Source: Alphaproteobacteria bacterium
Lineage (GTDB): Bacteria > Pseudomonadota > Alphaproteobacteria > SHVP01
Direction: 5' to 3'
Assembly (NCBI GenBank): GCA_040216735.1
Contig: JAVJOO010000002.1
Coordinates: 833,118 to 897,117, forward strand
Length of the DNA stretch: 64,000 nt
Each line of letters begins with the position of its first letter. The stretch's first letter is position 1. The notes beneath the pieces are model-generated. The model was given only the letters and a program-made list of their open reading frames with translations. It was not told the origin of the DNA and ran no database searches. The position numbers and the translations under genes are program-made. This document shows, piece after piece, positions 40,674-48,714 of the stretch.

Positions 40674-41513
40674 GTGACGTCACGCTGGTCTGCGGTGTTC
40701 GCCATGGCACTGACTGGTGCCATGGCTGTCGCGGCGAACCCGGTCGCCGCCCAGACGGCAACACCGGCTTCGCCTCGGGTCGTCTCAATAAACCTGTGCG
40801 CCGACCAACTGGTATCGCTTCTGGCAGACCGCGACAACGTGCTGTCTCTCACGCACCTGTCAGCCGACCCTTCGATCTCCTATGTGGCGCGTCGCGCCCA
40901 GGGCATTACGGTCAACCACGGTCGTTCCGAAGAAGTGCTCGCCCTGCAACCGGATTTGGTTGTGGCCGGACGTTTCGCGGCGCGGCCCACCGTCGCCATG
41001 CTGCAGAGGTTTGGGCTCGAGGTCATCGATTTACCGATCCCCGAATCCTTTGCCGATATTCGCGATCAGATTCGCCTTTTGTCGCAACGCCTCGGTGAGG
41101 CCGACCGCGGCGAAGAGATGGTCGCGGAAATGAACCGCCGGTTGGCGGCAATTTCGGTCGATCGTCGTCCGGGACGACGGGCGTTGGTATTAGGTGTTCG
41201 GGGTTTTACCAGCGGAATCGGCACCTTGGTCCATGAGGTTCTCGAGGCAGCCGGTCTTCGGAACGTTGCTATTGAATTGGGAATCCGCGGCTACGGCCAG
41301 ATCGGGCTGGAAGAAATTCTCCGTGCCGACCCGGAGATCATCGTTATCAACCAACCGGCGGTGGCGTTTCCATCGCTCGCTCGGGATGTACTCGCGCATC
41401 CGGCGCTGCGGCACTTCGGTAACCGGATCATCCAAATCGATCCGGCGCTATGGACTTGCGGTGGTCCTTATACCGTCGATGCCGTCACCTTCCTGGCACA
41501 GGCGACGCAATGA
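40674..41513 (+). CDS. btuF: Periplasmic cobalamin-binding protein
   Basis: A 279-residue substrate-binding protein of the BtuF/FepB class. A signal peptide (FAMALTGAMAVAANPVAAQ) precedes RVVSINLCADQLVSLLAD and the two-lobed fold joined by a long helix. The GTG start is 2 bases after the btuB stop; the stop overlaps the btuC start in ATGA. It would deliver B12 from the periplasm to BtuCD. Assignment as cobalamin rather than haem or siderophore binding rests on the riboswitch. Confidence 0.87.
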   Translation: MTSRWSAVFAMALTGAMAVAANPVAAQTATPASPRVVSINLCADQLVSLLADRDNVLSLTHLSADPSISYVARRAQGITVNHGRSEEVLALQPDLVVAGRFAARPTVAMLQRFGLEVIDLPIPESFADIRDQIRLLSQRLGEADRGEEMVAEMNRRLAAISVDRRPGRRALVLGVRGFTSGIGTLVHEVLEAAGLRNVAIELGIRGYGQIGLEEILRADPEIIVINQPAVAFPSLARDVLAHPALRHFGNRIIQIDPALWTCGGPYTVDAVTFLAQATQ

Positions 41514-42544
41514 CGGCGGTCCCTTCGGAAGCTCAGGCGGCGCGGCAGCGCGCGTCCTCCGACATGGGGTTGATCGTTACGCTCGGTCTGCTCGTGTTGG
41601 TTCTCGCGCTCGCGTCGATGATCGTTGGCCGGGTTCCGCTCGCGTTTGTCGCGGCGGTGACACAACTGATGGCCGGCGAGAACTCGACCGCGGCCATGAT
41701 CCTGGGCGAAATTCGATTCCCGCGGGCGCTGCTTGCCGCGTTGGTCGGAGCGACTTTGGGGGTTGCCGGCGCGGCAATGCAGGGCCTGTTGCGAAACCCC
41801 TTGGCTGAACCCGGCATTCTCGGGGTGTCGGCGTCAGCCGGACTCGGGGCCGTCATCGCCCTCTACTTTGGCTTTGCCCAGGCATCGAGTTTTGCCCTGC
41901 CGGTTGCCGGCATGGCAGGGGCACTAGTCGCGGTCCTGCTGACCTACGTGCTTGCCGGACGCGATGCGAGCATTCTGACGTTGATCTTGGCGGGTGTGGC
42001 GCTGAACGCTTTTGCCGGTGCCCTGACCTCCCTTGCCCTCAATCTCGCCCCCAGCCCCTATGCGGCGCTTGAGATCGTCTTCTGGCTATTGGGTTCTTTG
42101 GCCGACCGGTCCTTCGATCACGTCAGAATCGCACTGCCCCTGATGGTCGTGGGTGCCGTCCTTTTGGCCGGGACTGGCCGTGCGCTCAATGCGTTGTCGC
42201 TTGGGGAAGACGTGGCGCGGTCGCTCGGGATCAATCTGCGCATTGTCCGTGCGCGGCTCATTCTTGGAACCGCGGTTGCCGTTGGTGCGGCGGTATCGGT
42301 CTCCGGAACGATAGGGTTCGTCGGTTTGGTCGTTCCCCACCTGATCCGACCCTTGGTCGGGCATGAGCCCGGCCGTCTCATGCTCCCGAGCGCCCTTGGT
42401 GGGGCAGCGCTGGTGTTAGCGGCCGATATCGCGACACGCCTCGTGCCGGTCGAGCCCGATCTTCAGCTAGGGGTGGTAACGGCAATCGTCGGCGCACCGT
42501 TCTTCCTCTACCTCCTTCTACACATCCGCCGGTCCATGCGATGA
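41510..42544 (+). CDS. btuC: Cobalamin ABC transporter permease
   Basis: A 344-residue FecCD/BtuC-family permease with about ten helices. Family landmarks include GEIRFPRALLAALVGATLGVAGAAMQGLLRNPLAEPGILGVS and the C-terminal GTIGFVGLVVPHLIRPLVGHE, the ATPase-coupling region. It starts in an ATGA overlap with btuF and its stop overlaps btuD in ATGA, so the three genes are translationally coupled. It forms the homodimeric inner-membrane channel. Confidence 0.92.
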   Translation: MTAVPSEAQAARQRASSDMGLIVTLGLLVLVLALASMIVGRVPLAFVAAVTQLMAGENSTAAMILGEIRFPRALLAALVGATLGVAGAAMQGLLRNPLAEPGILGVSASAGLGAVIALYFGFAQASSFALPVAGMAGALVAVLLTYVLAGRDASILTLILAGVALNAFAGALTSLALNLAPSPYAALEIVFWLLGSLADRSFDHVRIALPLMVVGAVLLAGTGRALNALSLGEDVARSLGINLRIVRARLILGTAVAVGAAVSVSGTIGFVGLVVPHLIRPLVGHEPGRLMLPSALGGAALVLAADIATRLVPVEPDLQLGVVTAIVGAPFFLYLLLHIRRSMR

Positions 42545-43341
42545 ACGGGATTCGAGCAGAGGATATTTCGGCTCATCTGGGCGGACGCCCGGTGCTGCAC
42601 AGAGTGTCGCTGGAAGCTCACGCTGGAACGCTGGTCGGTCTGATCGGGCCCAATGGGTCCGGGAAGACGACACTGCTGCGCGCCCTTGCCGGGCTACAGC
42701 GGTGCGAGACCGGGCGCGTACAGATCGATGGAACATCCATCGAGGCACTGGCTCGTTCTGAGTTGGCCCGTCGCCTATCGTTTTTACCCGCAGGCACCGA
42801 AATTCATTGGCCGCTTTCGGTTGAACGTCTTGTTGCGCTCGGGCGCATACCGCATCTCGATGGCTGGCAGCGTTTGCGTGAAGCCGATCACGCGGCGATC
42901 AGCGGCGCGCTTGAGGCCGTTTCCGCCGCCCACTTGATCGGTCGGACGGTCTCGGCGCTTTCCACCGGCGAGCGCGCCCGTGTGGTATTGGCTCGGGCAT
43001 TGGCGAACGACCCTGCGATCTTACTTGCCGACGAGCCCGTCGCGGCGTTGGACCTCAACCACCAACTCTTGGTTCTCGACCTCATTCGGGATCGCTGCAA
43101 GGCCGGGAAGACCGCGGTGGTTGTGCTGCACGACCTCAGCCTCGCCGCGCGGTATTGCGACCGTACGGTCTTGCTCCATGAGGGTCGAATATTCGCCGAC
43201 GGAGCGCCGTCGGCGGTTCTAGTGTCGGAAAACCTCCGCGCCGCATATGGCGTCGAGGGTGCGCTTCAGTATCACCTCGGGGTTCCGAGCGTCGTAGCGC
43301 TGCGGCGACTCGGTGAAACGACGATCGAGGCTTTGCCGTGA
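42541..43341 (+). CDS. btuD: Cobalamin ABC transporter ATPase
   Basis: A 266-residue ABC ATPase: Walker A GPNGSGKTT (residues 36-44), signature LSTGERARVVLARAL (usual LSGGE has Thr for the third residue), Walker B ILLADEPVAALD and switch His in VVLHDLSLAARY. It energises B12 import with BtuC. Start and stop overlap the neighbours by 4 bases (ATGA, GTGA), keeping all four transporter genes and tonB in one coupled operon. Confidence 0.92.
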   Translation: MNGIRAEDISAHLGGRPVLHRVSLEAHAGTLVGLIGPNGSGKTTLLRALAGLQRCETGRVQIDGTSIEALARSELARRLSFLPAGTEIHWPLSVERLVALGRIPHLDGWQRLREADHAAISGALEAVSAAHLIGRTVSALSTGERARVVLARALANDPAILLADEPVAALDLNHQLLVLDLIRDRCKAGKTAVVVLHDLSLAARYCDRTVLLHEGRIFADGAPSAVLVSENLRAAYGVEGALQYHLGVPSVVALRRLGETTIEALP

Positions 43342-44366
43342 GATCGCTCGGCTTTACGCTCTTTCTATCAACGACCGTTCATGCCGTCGCCGCGGTGGCG
43401 TTACTCGTCGGGTTCTCGAGTACAGGATCTCCCGATCATCCGAACATCATCGTTACCGATCTAATCTTCGAAGTCGAAGCCGCGTCGACTGAACCGGCGC
43501 CGGGCACCGAGATCGCCGCTGCGGCGTATGCCGCGACCGCTTTACCGGAATTGGAGCATCCGGAAGAGGTAAGCGGATCGGCGCCCACCGACCGGGCAAA
43601 CGAATCGACCGATCCAACAACGCCATCTCCAGCCTCGGGGATTGCCACAAAAGGCGAGTCCGCACCGCCAATCCGTGAAGAATCCGACGGGGTGAGTGTT
43701 GGTAGCGAGCAAGATCACATGCCGTCGGACTTTAGAACCGCGGAACAACACCCGGTGGAAAAAGCTGCTGTGGCGACACCGATTTCTGCGGCGGACAGGA
43801 AGCCTAGTTGGACCGGGCACGCACCGCGAAACAAACCGATGCCACCACCGTCACAAGCCACGAGCGTCGCGACGCCACCGGTTGGGGACCCACCGGTAAC
43901 TGCCGCTCAGGCACAGTCGGGCCCGACGACAGAAGATAACACGCCGTCGGTCACGCGCGGCGGACCGACAGCCATGCCTACGGCGATACAGCATGCATTG
44001 TCCCTGGCCGCCCTCCCCCCAAGCAGAGCGAGTGGTGTTGCCCCTACGGACGAGGTTGGCAGGGAACCGGCGCGGTATGCTGGGACGGCGCTCGGAAACC
44101 GCCCGCCGAAATACCCCTACGCGGCGCGGCGGACGGGCGCCGAAGGACGGGTTGTGATAGAGGTGTCGGTCGGGCGCAACGGCGGCGTTCTCAATGCGTC
44201 GGTCGCTGAATCCAGCGGCCACCGGCTTCTGGACCGGTCGGCCCTGGAGGCTGTGCGCAATTGGACGTTCATCCCTGCCCGGCGTAGCGGTCATCCGGTT
44301 GCGTCGACTATTGCGGTCCCGATCGTCTTTCTTCTCGCGAGCGAAACAACCTCCGCACGGGAATAG
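43338..44366 (+). CDS. tonB: TonB-family energy transducer, dedicated to the B12 operon
   Basis: A 342-residue TonB-like protein: N-terminal signal anchor (GFTLFLSTTVHAVAAVALLVGF, residues 4-25), a long low-complexity periplasmic spacer rich in Pro, Ala, Ser and Thr, and a C-terminal TonB domain (PPKYPYAARRTGAEGRVVIEV, LDRSALEAVRNWTFIPARRSG). The GTG start overlaps the btuD stop (GTGA). It would couple the proton-motive force to BtuB. No exbB or exbD genes are in the window, so it must borrow them from elsewhere. Confidence 0.87.
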   Translation: MRSLGFTLFLSTTVHAVAAVALLVGFSSTGSPDHPNIIVTDLIFEVEAASTEPAPGTEIAAAAYAATALPELEHPEEVSGSAPTDRANESTDPTTPSPASGIATKGESAPPIREESDGVSVGSEQDHMPSDFRTAEQHPVEKAAVATPISAADRKPSWTGHAPRNKPMPPPSQATSVATPPVGDPPVTAAQAQSGPTTEDNTPSVTRGGPTAMPTAIQHALSLAALPPSRASGVAPTDEVGREPARYAGTALGNRPPKYPYAARRTGAEGRVVIEVSVGRNGGVLNASVAESSGHRLLDRSALEAVRNWTFIPARRSGHPVASTIAVPIVFLLASETTSARE

Positions 44367-44386
44367 GCCGGGATAACACCGGCTTT
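44367..44386 (+). terminator. Weak terminator candidate after the B12 operon
   Basis: A 5-base stem GCCGG/CCGGC (44367-44371, 44379-44383) with a 7-base loop followed by only TTT. It lies right after the tonB stop and before the molybdoenzyme gene; the short stem and T-run make it doubtful. Confidence 0.25.
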
Positions 44387-44453
44387 ACAGTGACGGTTGG
44401 TGCGGGCACCGCTAGTCTTGTGGCGGTCTATCTTCGGCGTCGGGAGCGAAAAC

Positions 44454-46772
44454 GTGAAAGCAGGTTTGGGAGAAGCGGTCGTCCGGGCGGAAGACGATCG
44501 ATTGTTGTGCGGACGCGGACGCTACACCGACGATCATGTTCTGCCCGGAGAGGCGCGCGCTGTCGTACTACGCTCGCCCCATGCCGCGGCCGAAATTCTC
44601 AGCATCGACACCGAACACGCAGTGGCGATACCCGGCGTTCTGTCGGTCCTGACGGGCGAAGACGTTGTGGCCGCCGGTCTGGGGTTTGCGGCGTCGATGG
44701 CCGATTACAAGCGCCCGGACGGCACGCCCATGTTCAAAGCGCCGCGCCGACCGCTCGTGGTCGACGGACGGGTACGGTTTGTAGGGGATCCGGTTGCCTT
44801 TGTTGTCGCGGAGACCTTGGAGATCGCTCGTGCTGCTGCGGAAGCTATCCAGGTCGACTATAAGCCGGTCGCGGCAGTAATCGATACGCTTGAGGCGCTA
44901 AATCCGGACGCCGTCGCGGTCTGGGAGGACTGTCCCGACAACGTCTCGTTCCGTTTCGAGGCGGGCGACCAGGCAGCTGTCGCGGCGGCCTTTGCCCGCG
45001 CGGACCATGTGACGCGACTCGATCTTATCGTTAACCGCGTGTCGGCAGCGCCGATGGAACCGCGCGCCGCGGTCGCTGCATTTGACCCTGTGGAAGAACG
45101 GTTGGTGCTCTACTGCGGCGTTCAAAATCCGCATATCACGCGCCGGGTCCTGGCGCGGCAGTTTCTCAATATCCCCGAGAGCCAGCTACGGGTGGTCAGT
45201 CCGGATATGGGCGGCGCGTTCGGTATGCGTTCTTCGCCTTACCCGGAGATGTCATTGGTGCTGCATGCGGCGCGGCTATTGCGCCGTCCGGTGCGATGGA
45301 CGATCGAACGGTCCGAGGCATTTATCGCCGACGATCAAGCGCGGGACAATCGAACGCACGCCGAACTGGCCTTGGACAAAGACGGCACGTTTCTGGCGCT
45401 GCGCGTGCAAACCGTTGCCGCGCTCGGCGCGTATGTTTCAATGGGCGGCGCCGGGCCCGCGACATTGAACGTCGGCGGGCTAGCCGGGGTTTATCGCACA
45501 CCGGCCATCCATGTCACGGTGACGGGCGCGCTGGCCAACACGCCCTCGACGGCGGCCTACCGGGGCGCGGGCCGCCCGGAGGCCTCCTATACGATAGAAC
45601 GCCTGATCGATGCGGCTGCGCGGGAACTCGGCATCGACCGTGTTGACTTACGGCGGCGCAACACGATCAGCCCCGACGAAATGCCATTCAAGACGGGGCT
45701 CGTCTTTACCTACGATTGCGGCGAATTCGAACGCAATATGGATATGGCACTGACGGCGATCGACTACGCCGACTACCGCCGGCGCGCGGATGAATCGGCC
45801 AAGAACGGCAAGCTGCGCGGTTTTGGATTAGCCAACGTGATCGAACGCGCTGCGGCTCTCGGCGAGGAAACCGCCGAAATTCGTTTCGATCCTTCGGGTG
45901 GAGTCACGCTGCTTATGGGGACCCATTCCCATGGCCAAGGGCACGAAACGGTATTCAAACAACTTCTATCCGGAAAGCTCGGGTTAGATTTCGATAACGT
46001 CCGCTATGTACAGGGCGATACCGATCTTGTCGCGCACGGCTTCGGCACTTTTGGTTCGCGGTCATCCGGCCTGGGTGGCGCAGCGTTGGCGCGTGCCGCG
46101 GACAAGATCATCGAAAAGTGTCGACTGATCGTGGCGCACGCGATGGAAGCCGACCCCACCGATATCGAATTTGCGAGCGGCGTCTTCTCTGTCGTCGGCA
46201 CCGATCGCAGGACCACGCTCCTTGAGGCGGCGGCGCAGGCGTTCAACGCTCCGAAGCTACCGCCTGGTATGGAGCCCGGACTGCACGAACGCGCAGCTTT
46301 TTCGCCTATCGGTGCAACCTTTCCCAACGGTTGCCATGCCTGCGAAGTTGAGATCGACCCTGAAACCGGCGTGGTGGAGATTCTCCGCTACGTCGTCGTG
46401 GACGATGTCGGCAATGTCATGAATCCGATGCTGCTGAAGGGCCAGATCCATGGCGGCATTGCCCAAGGTATCGGGCAGATTGGGATGGAAGACATCGTGT
46501 GGGACACCGAAAGCGGGCAGCAGCTCTCGGGATCCTTTATGGACTACTGCATGCCGCGGGCCCTTGATCTCCCGTTTTTTGAAGTTCTTAGCAACCCGGT
46601 CCCGACGGCCCTGAATCCGCTCGGAATCAAAGGGGCGGGCGAAGCCGGCACGGTTGGGGCAATGCCGTGTTTGATGAATGCCATCATCGATGCACTCGGC
46701 GCACGCGGCGTGCACACCTTGGACATGCCCGCGACACCGCACCGTGTATGGTCGGCGCTCCAGCGAGACTAG
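44454..46772 (+). CDS. Orphan CoxL-type molybdopterin subunit (xanthine dehydrogenase/aldehyde oxidase family, form II)
   Basis: A 772-residue large subunit. Start is GTG 44454 because CGGGAG precedes it. The first domain (GRGRYTDDHVLPGEARAVVLRSPHA) and the molybdopterin domains (MGGAFGMRSSPYPEM, MGTHSHGQGHETVF, GIKGAGEAGTVGAMPCLMNAI with the catalytic Glu) are complete. The active-site loop is AYRGAGRPEA, the form II type, not AYRCSFR of true CO dehydrogenase, so it should hydroxylate an aldehyde or heterocycle. The usual FAD and 2Fe-2S subunit genes are absent on both sides. The stop overlaps the convergent REC-EAL gene in CTAG. Confidence 0.85.
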   Translation: MKAGLGEAVVRAEDDRLLCGRGRYTDDHVLPGEARAVVLRSPHAAAEILSIDTEHAVAIPGVLSVLTGEDVVAAGLGFAASMADYKRPDGTPMFKAPRRPLVVDGRVRFVGDPVAFVVAETLEIARAAAEAIQVDYKPVAAVIDTLEALNPDAVAVWEDCPDNVSFRFEAGDQAAVAAAFARADHVTRLDLIVNRVSAAPMEPRAAVAAFDPVEERLVLYCGVQNPHITRRVLARQFLNIPESQLRVVSPDMGGAFGMRSSPYPEMSLVLHAARLLRRPVRWTIERSEAFIADDQARDNRTHAELALDKDGTFLALRVQTVAALGAYVSMGGAGPATLNVGGLAGVYRTPAIHVTVTGALANTPSTAAYRGAGRPEASYTIERLIDAAARELGIDRVDLRRRNTISPDEMPFKTGLVFTYDCGEFERNMDMALTAIDYADYRRRADESAKNGKLRGFGLANVIERAAALGEETAEIRFDPSGGVTLLMGTHSHGQGHETVFKQLLSGKLGLDFDNVRYVQGDTDLVAHGFGTFGSRSSGLGGAALARAADKIIEKCRLIVAHAMEADPTDIEFASGVFSVVGTDRRTTLLEAAAQAFNAPKLPPGMEPGLHERAAFSPIGATFPNGCHACEVEIDPETGVVEILRYVVVDDVGNVMNPMLLKGQIHGGIAQGIGQIGMEDIVWDTESGQQLSGSFMDYCMPRALDLPFFEVLSNPVPTALNPLGIKGAGEAGTVGAMPCLMNAIIDALGARGVHTLDMPATPHRVWSALQRD

Positions 46773-47956
46773 GCCGTAGCGCGTGCTTCAATAGCGAGCG
46801 GGCGTTCCAGAATGCGTTTCAGTTCACCTGCCGGCACCGGGGGTGAGATGAAATACCCTTGTGCGTAGTCGCAGCCGGCGTTGGTCAGATAGTCGAACGC
46901 GACTTGGGTTTCGACGCCTTCGGCACAAACGCTCAAGCCAAGATTATGGGCGAGATCGACGATAGACCGAACGATGTGCGCGGCTTCGTCGTCGCTTGGC
47001 AATGAATGGACGAAGGATCGATCGATCTTTAATTCGCCGAACGGCATCCGATAGAGCTGAATGAGCGAGGAGTATCCAGTGCCGAAATCGTCGATCGAAA
47101 GTTGAATCCCTTTGAGGCGAAATCGAGTCAGGATGTCCATGGACAACGCCACATTTTGCATGGCCCCCGTTTCGGTAACTTCTAGGATGAGATATGCGGG
47201 CGCGATTCCGCCATCTTTCAAGAGTGCGGCGATGGTGTCGGGTAACGTGATGTCCGTAAGCAAAGCCGGCGAGAGGTTGACCGCCGCAGCGAGCTGATGT
47301 CCTGCCGCGTGCCATCCTTTTAGGTCGTCGATCACGCGTTCGAGCATCTCCAACGTAAGGGGCAAAATGGCTCCGGACTCTTCGGCGATCCAAACGTATT
47401 GATCGGGACCGACAAGGCCGATGTGCGGATGATTCCAGCGGGAAAGAACCTCGACGCCCATGATAGACGAGCGTTGTTGCCGATTGGGAAGGAGGACCTT
47501 CGGCTGGTAATAGTTGACGAACTCTCCCTTCTCGATGCCGGTGGCGAGGCGCTTGGCATCGATGATCGACGCGGGAACGCCACGTCCCTTGCTCAATAAC
47601 TCTCGCATGCTGGAGACGGAAAAGGGTTTCCGCAGATATCCGGCAATATCGAGCTCCAAGTTTGCGGCAATCCGCTCGGCTGACCGAAGTGTGCGATCGT
47701 CCATGCCACTCATCAAAATTATCTTGGAGCGGCAGTCGGCCCCCGCGAGGCGGCGGAGAACCTCAACGCCGTCGCAGTCGGGCATCACCAGATCCAACAT
47801 GATCACGTCTGGTGTGAACGCCTCGTAGTGCTGCCAAAAGGCAGCGCCGTTCTCGCCGGTCCGGACCGCAAATCCCATAGACTCGGCAACCTCCTCAACG
47901 ACGTGGAGGATGCCGGGCTCATCGTCGGCGGCCAGCAGTTTTGGAACGCGGTCCAT
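46769..47956 (-). CDS. Response regulator with EAL domain (c-di-GMP phosphodiesterase)
   Basis: A 395-residue cytosolic protein: an N-terminal REC domain (phospho-acceptor Asp in IMLDLVMPDCDG, Lys in YLRKPF) and a C-terminal EAL domain. The signature reads EVLSRW (EAL replaced by EVL), with NLSP, DDFGTGYSSL, KIDRSFV and GVET-type AEGVETQVAF following, so the metal and catalytic residues appear complete. It would hydrolyse cyclic di-GMP when phosphorylated. It lies 99 bases downstream of the FixJ-like regulator on the same strand, probably partnered by the hybrid kinase. Confidence 0.88.
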   Translation of the reverse strand: MDRVPKLLAADDEPGILHVVEEVAESMGFAVRTGENGAAFWQHYEAFTPDVIMLDLVMPDCDGVEVLRRLAGADCRSKIILMSGMDDRTLRSAERIAANLELDIAGYLRKPFSVSSMRELLSKGRGVPASIIDAKRLATGIEKGEFVNYYQPKVLLPNRQQRSSIMGVEVLSRWNHPHIGLVGPDQYVWIAEESGAILPLTLEMLERVIDDLKGWHAAGHQLAAAVNLSPALLTDITLPDTIAALLKDGGIAPAYLILEVTETGAMQNVALSMDILTRFRLKGIQLSIDDFGTGYSSLIQLYRMPFGELKIDRSFVHSLPSDDEAAHIVRSIVDLAHNLGLSVCAEGVETQVAFDYLTNAGCDYAQGYFISPPVPAGELKRILERPLAIEARATA

Positions 47957-48055
47957 GCCACCGGAATACCAAGGGGCGGGCGTCCGCGATACGCGGGGAT
48001 GCCCGTAACCGGCACGGTTGTCTACTTATCGGGGCGGGCTTGCCCGCAGGGGGGG

Positions 48056-48685
48056 CTACATCTCCAGGCGTTGGATTCCGGCATCGATTGCGATCTGGAC
48101 CAATCCGGCAATGGACGAAGCTTCCATCTTTTTCATCATTCGCATCCGCTGGACCTCGACCGTTCGCGGCGAGGTGTCGAGAGCTCGAGCAATTTCCTTA
48201 TTTGACAGCCCTTCCACGACCATTTCCAGAACCGTTCGTTCGCGTTCGGTCAGGGAATCCAGCCGCGTCGCTATCTCTGTCTTGGTGCGGTGGCGCTCGC
48301 GGTTCTCGGAATCCGCCCGGAGGCAGTTCTGAATTGAATCCAATAGATCTTGGGCGCGGAAAGGCTTTTCGACAAATTCGTGGGCACCGGCGCGCATTGC
48401 CTCGACGGTCATGGGGATGTCGCCGTACCCGGTGAGAACAATTACCGGAGGCGGGACGGGCTGTTCTTGAAGCTTTTTTTGTATTTCGAGCCCGCTGGTG
48501 CCTGGCATGCGAACATCCAAAATCACGCAACCCGGTGCCGTCGGTTCGTAGGCTGCCAAGAAGTCGTCGCCGTTCTCGAATGTTTGGGACCGCAATCCTA
48601 CAGTCTTAACCAAGTCGACAATGATTTGTCGAATGCCTTCATCATCGTCGACAACGAAGACGGTAGGTGCGTCTTGACCGCTCAT
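48056..48685 (-). CDS. FixJ-type response regulator
   Basis: A 209-residue REC-LuxR regulator. Phospho-acceptor Asp is in CVILDVRMPGTSG, the switch Thr in VLTGYGD and Lys in EKPFRAQDL. The C-terminal HTH (LTERERTVLEMVVEGLSNKEIARALDTSPRTVE) is of the FixJ/NarL type. The start at 48685 has GGGGAG upstream; an upstream start at 48709 is less likely. It follows the hybrid kinase gene by 29 bases, so it is the kinase's probable target. A DNA-binding output plus a separate EAL output in one operon suggests a shared control of lifestyle. Confidence 0.88.
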   Translation of the reverse strand: MSGQDAPTVFVVDDDEGIRQIIVDLVKTVGLRSQTFENGDDFLAAYEPTAPGCVILDVRMPGTSGLEIQKKLQEQPVPPPVIVLTGYGDIPMTVEAMRAGAHEFVEKPFRAQDLLDSIQNCLRADSENRERHRTKTEIATRLDSLTERERTVLEMVVEGLSNKEIARALDTSPRTVEVQRMRMMKKMEASSIAGLVQIAIDAGIQRLEM

Positions 48686-48714
48686 CTGCTCCCCTGCGTT
48701 GCTCGCCAACCGGA

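Noticed and set aside
44454-46772. Carbon monoxide dehydrogenase large subunit
   Set aside because: The active-site loop is AYRGAGR, not the AYRCSFR of true CO dehydrogenase, and coxM and coxS are absent.
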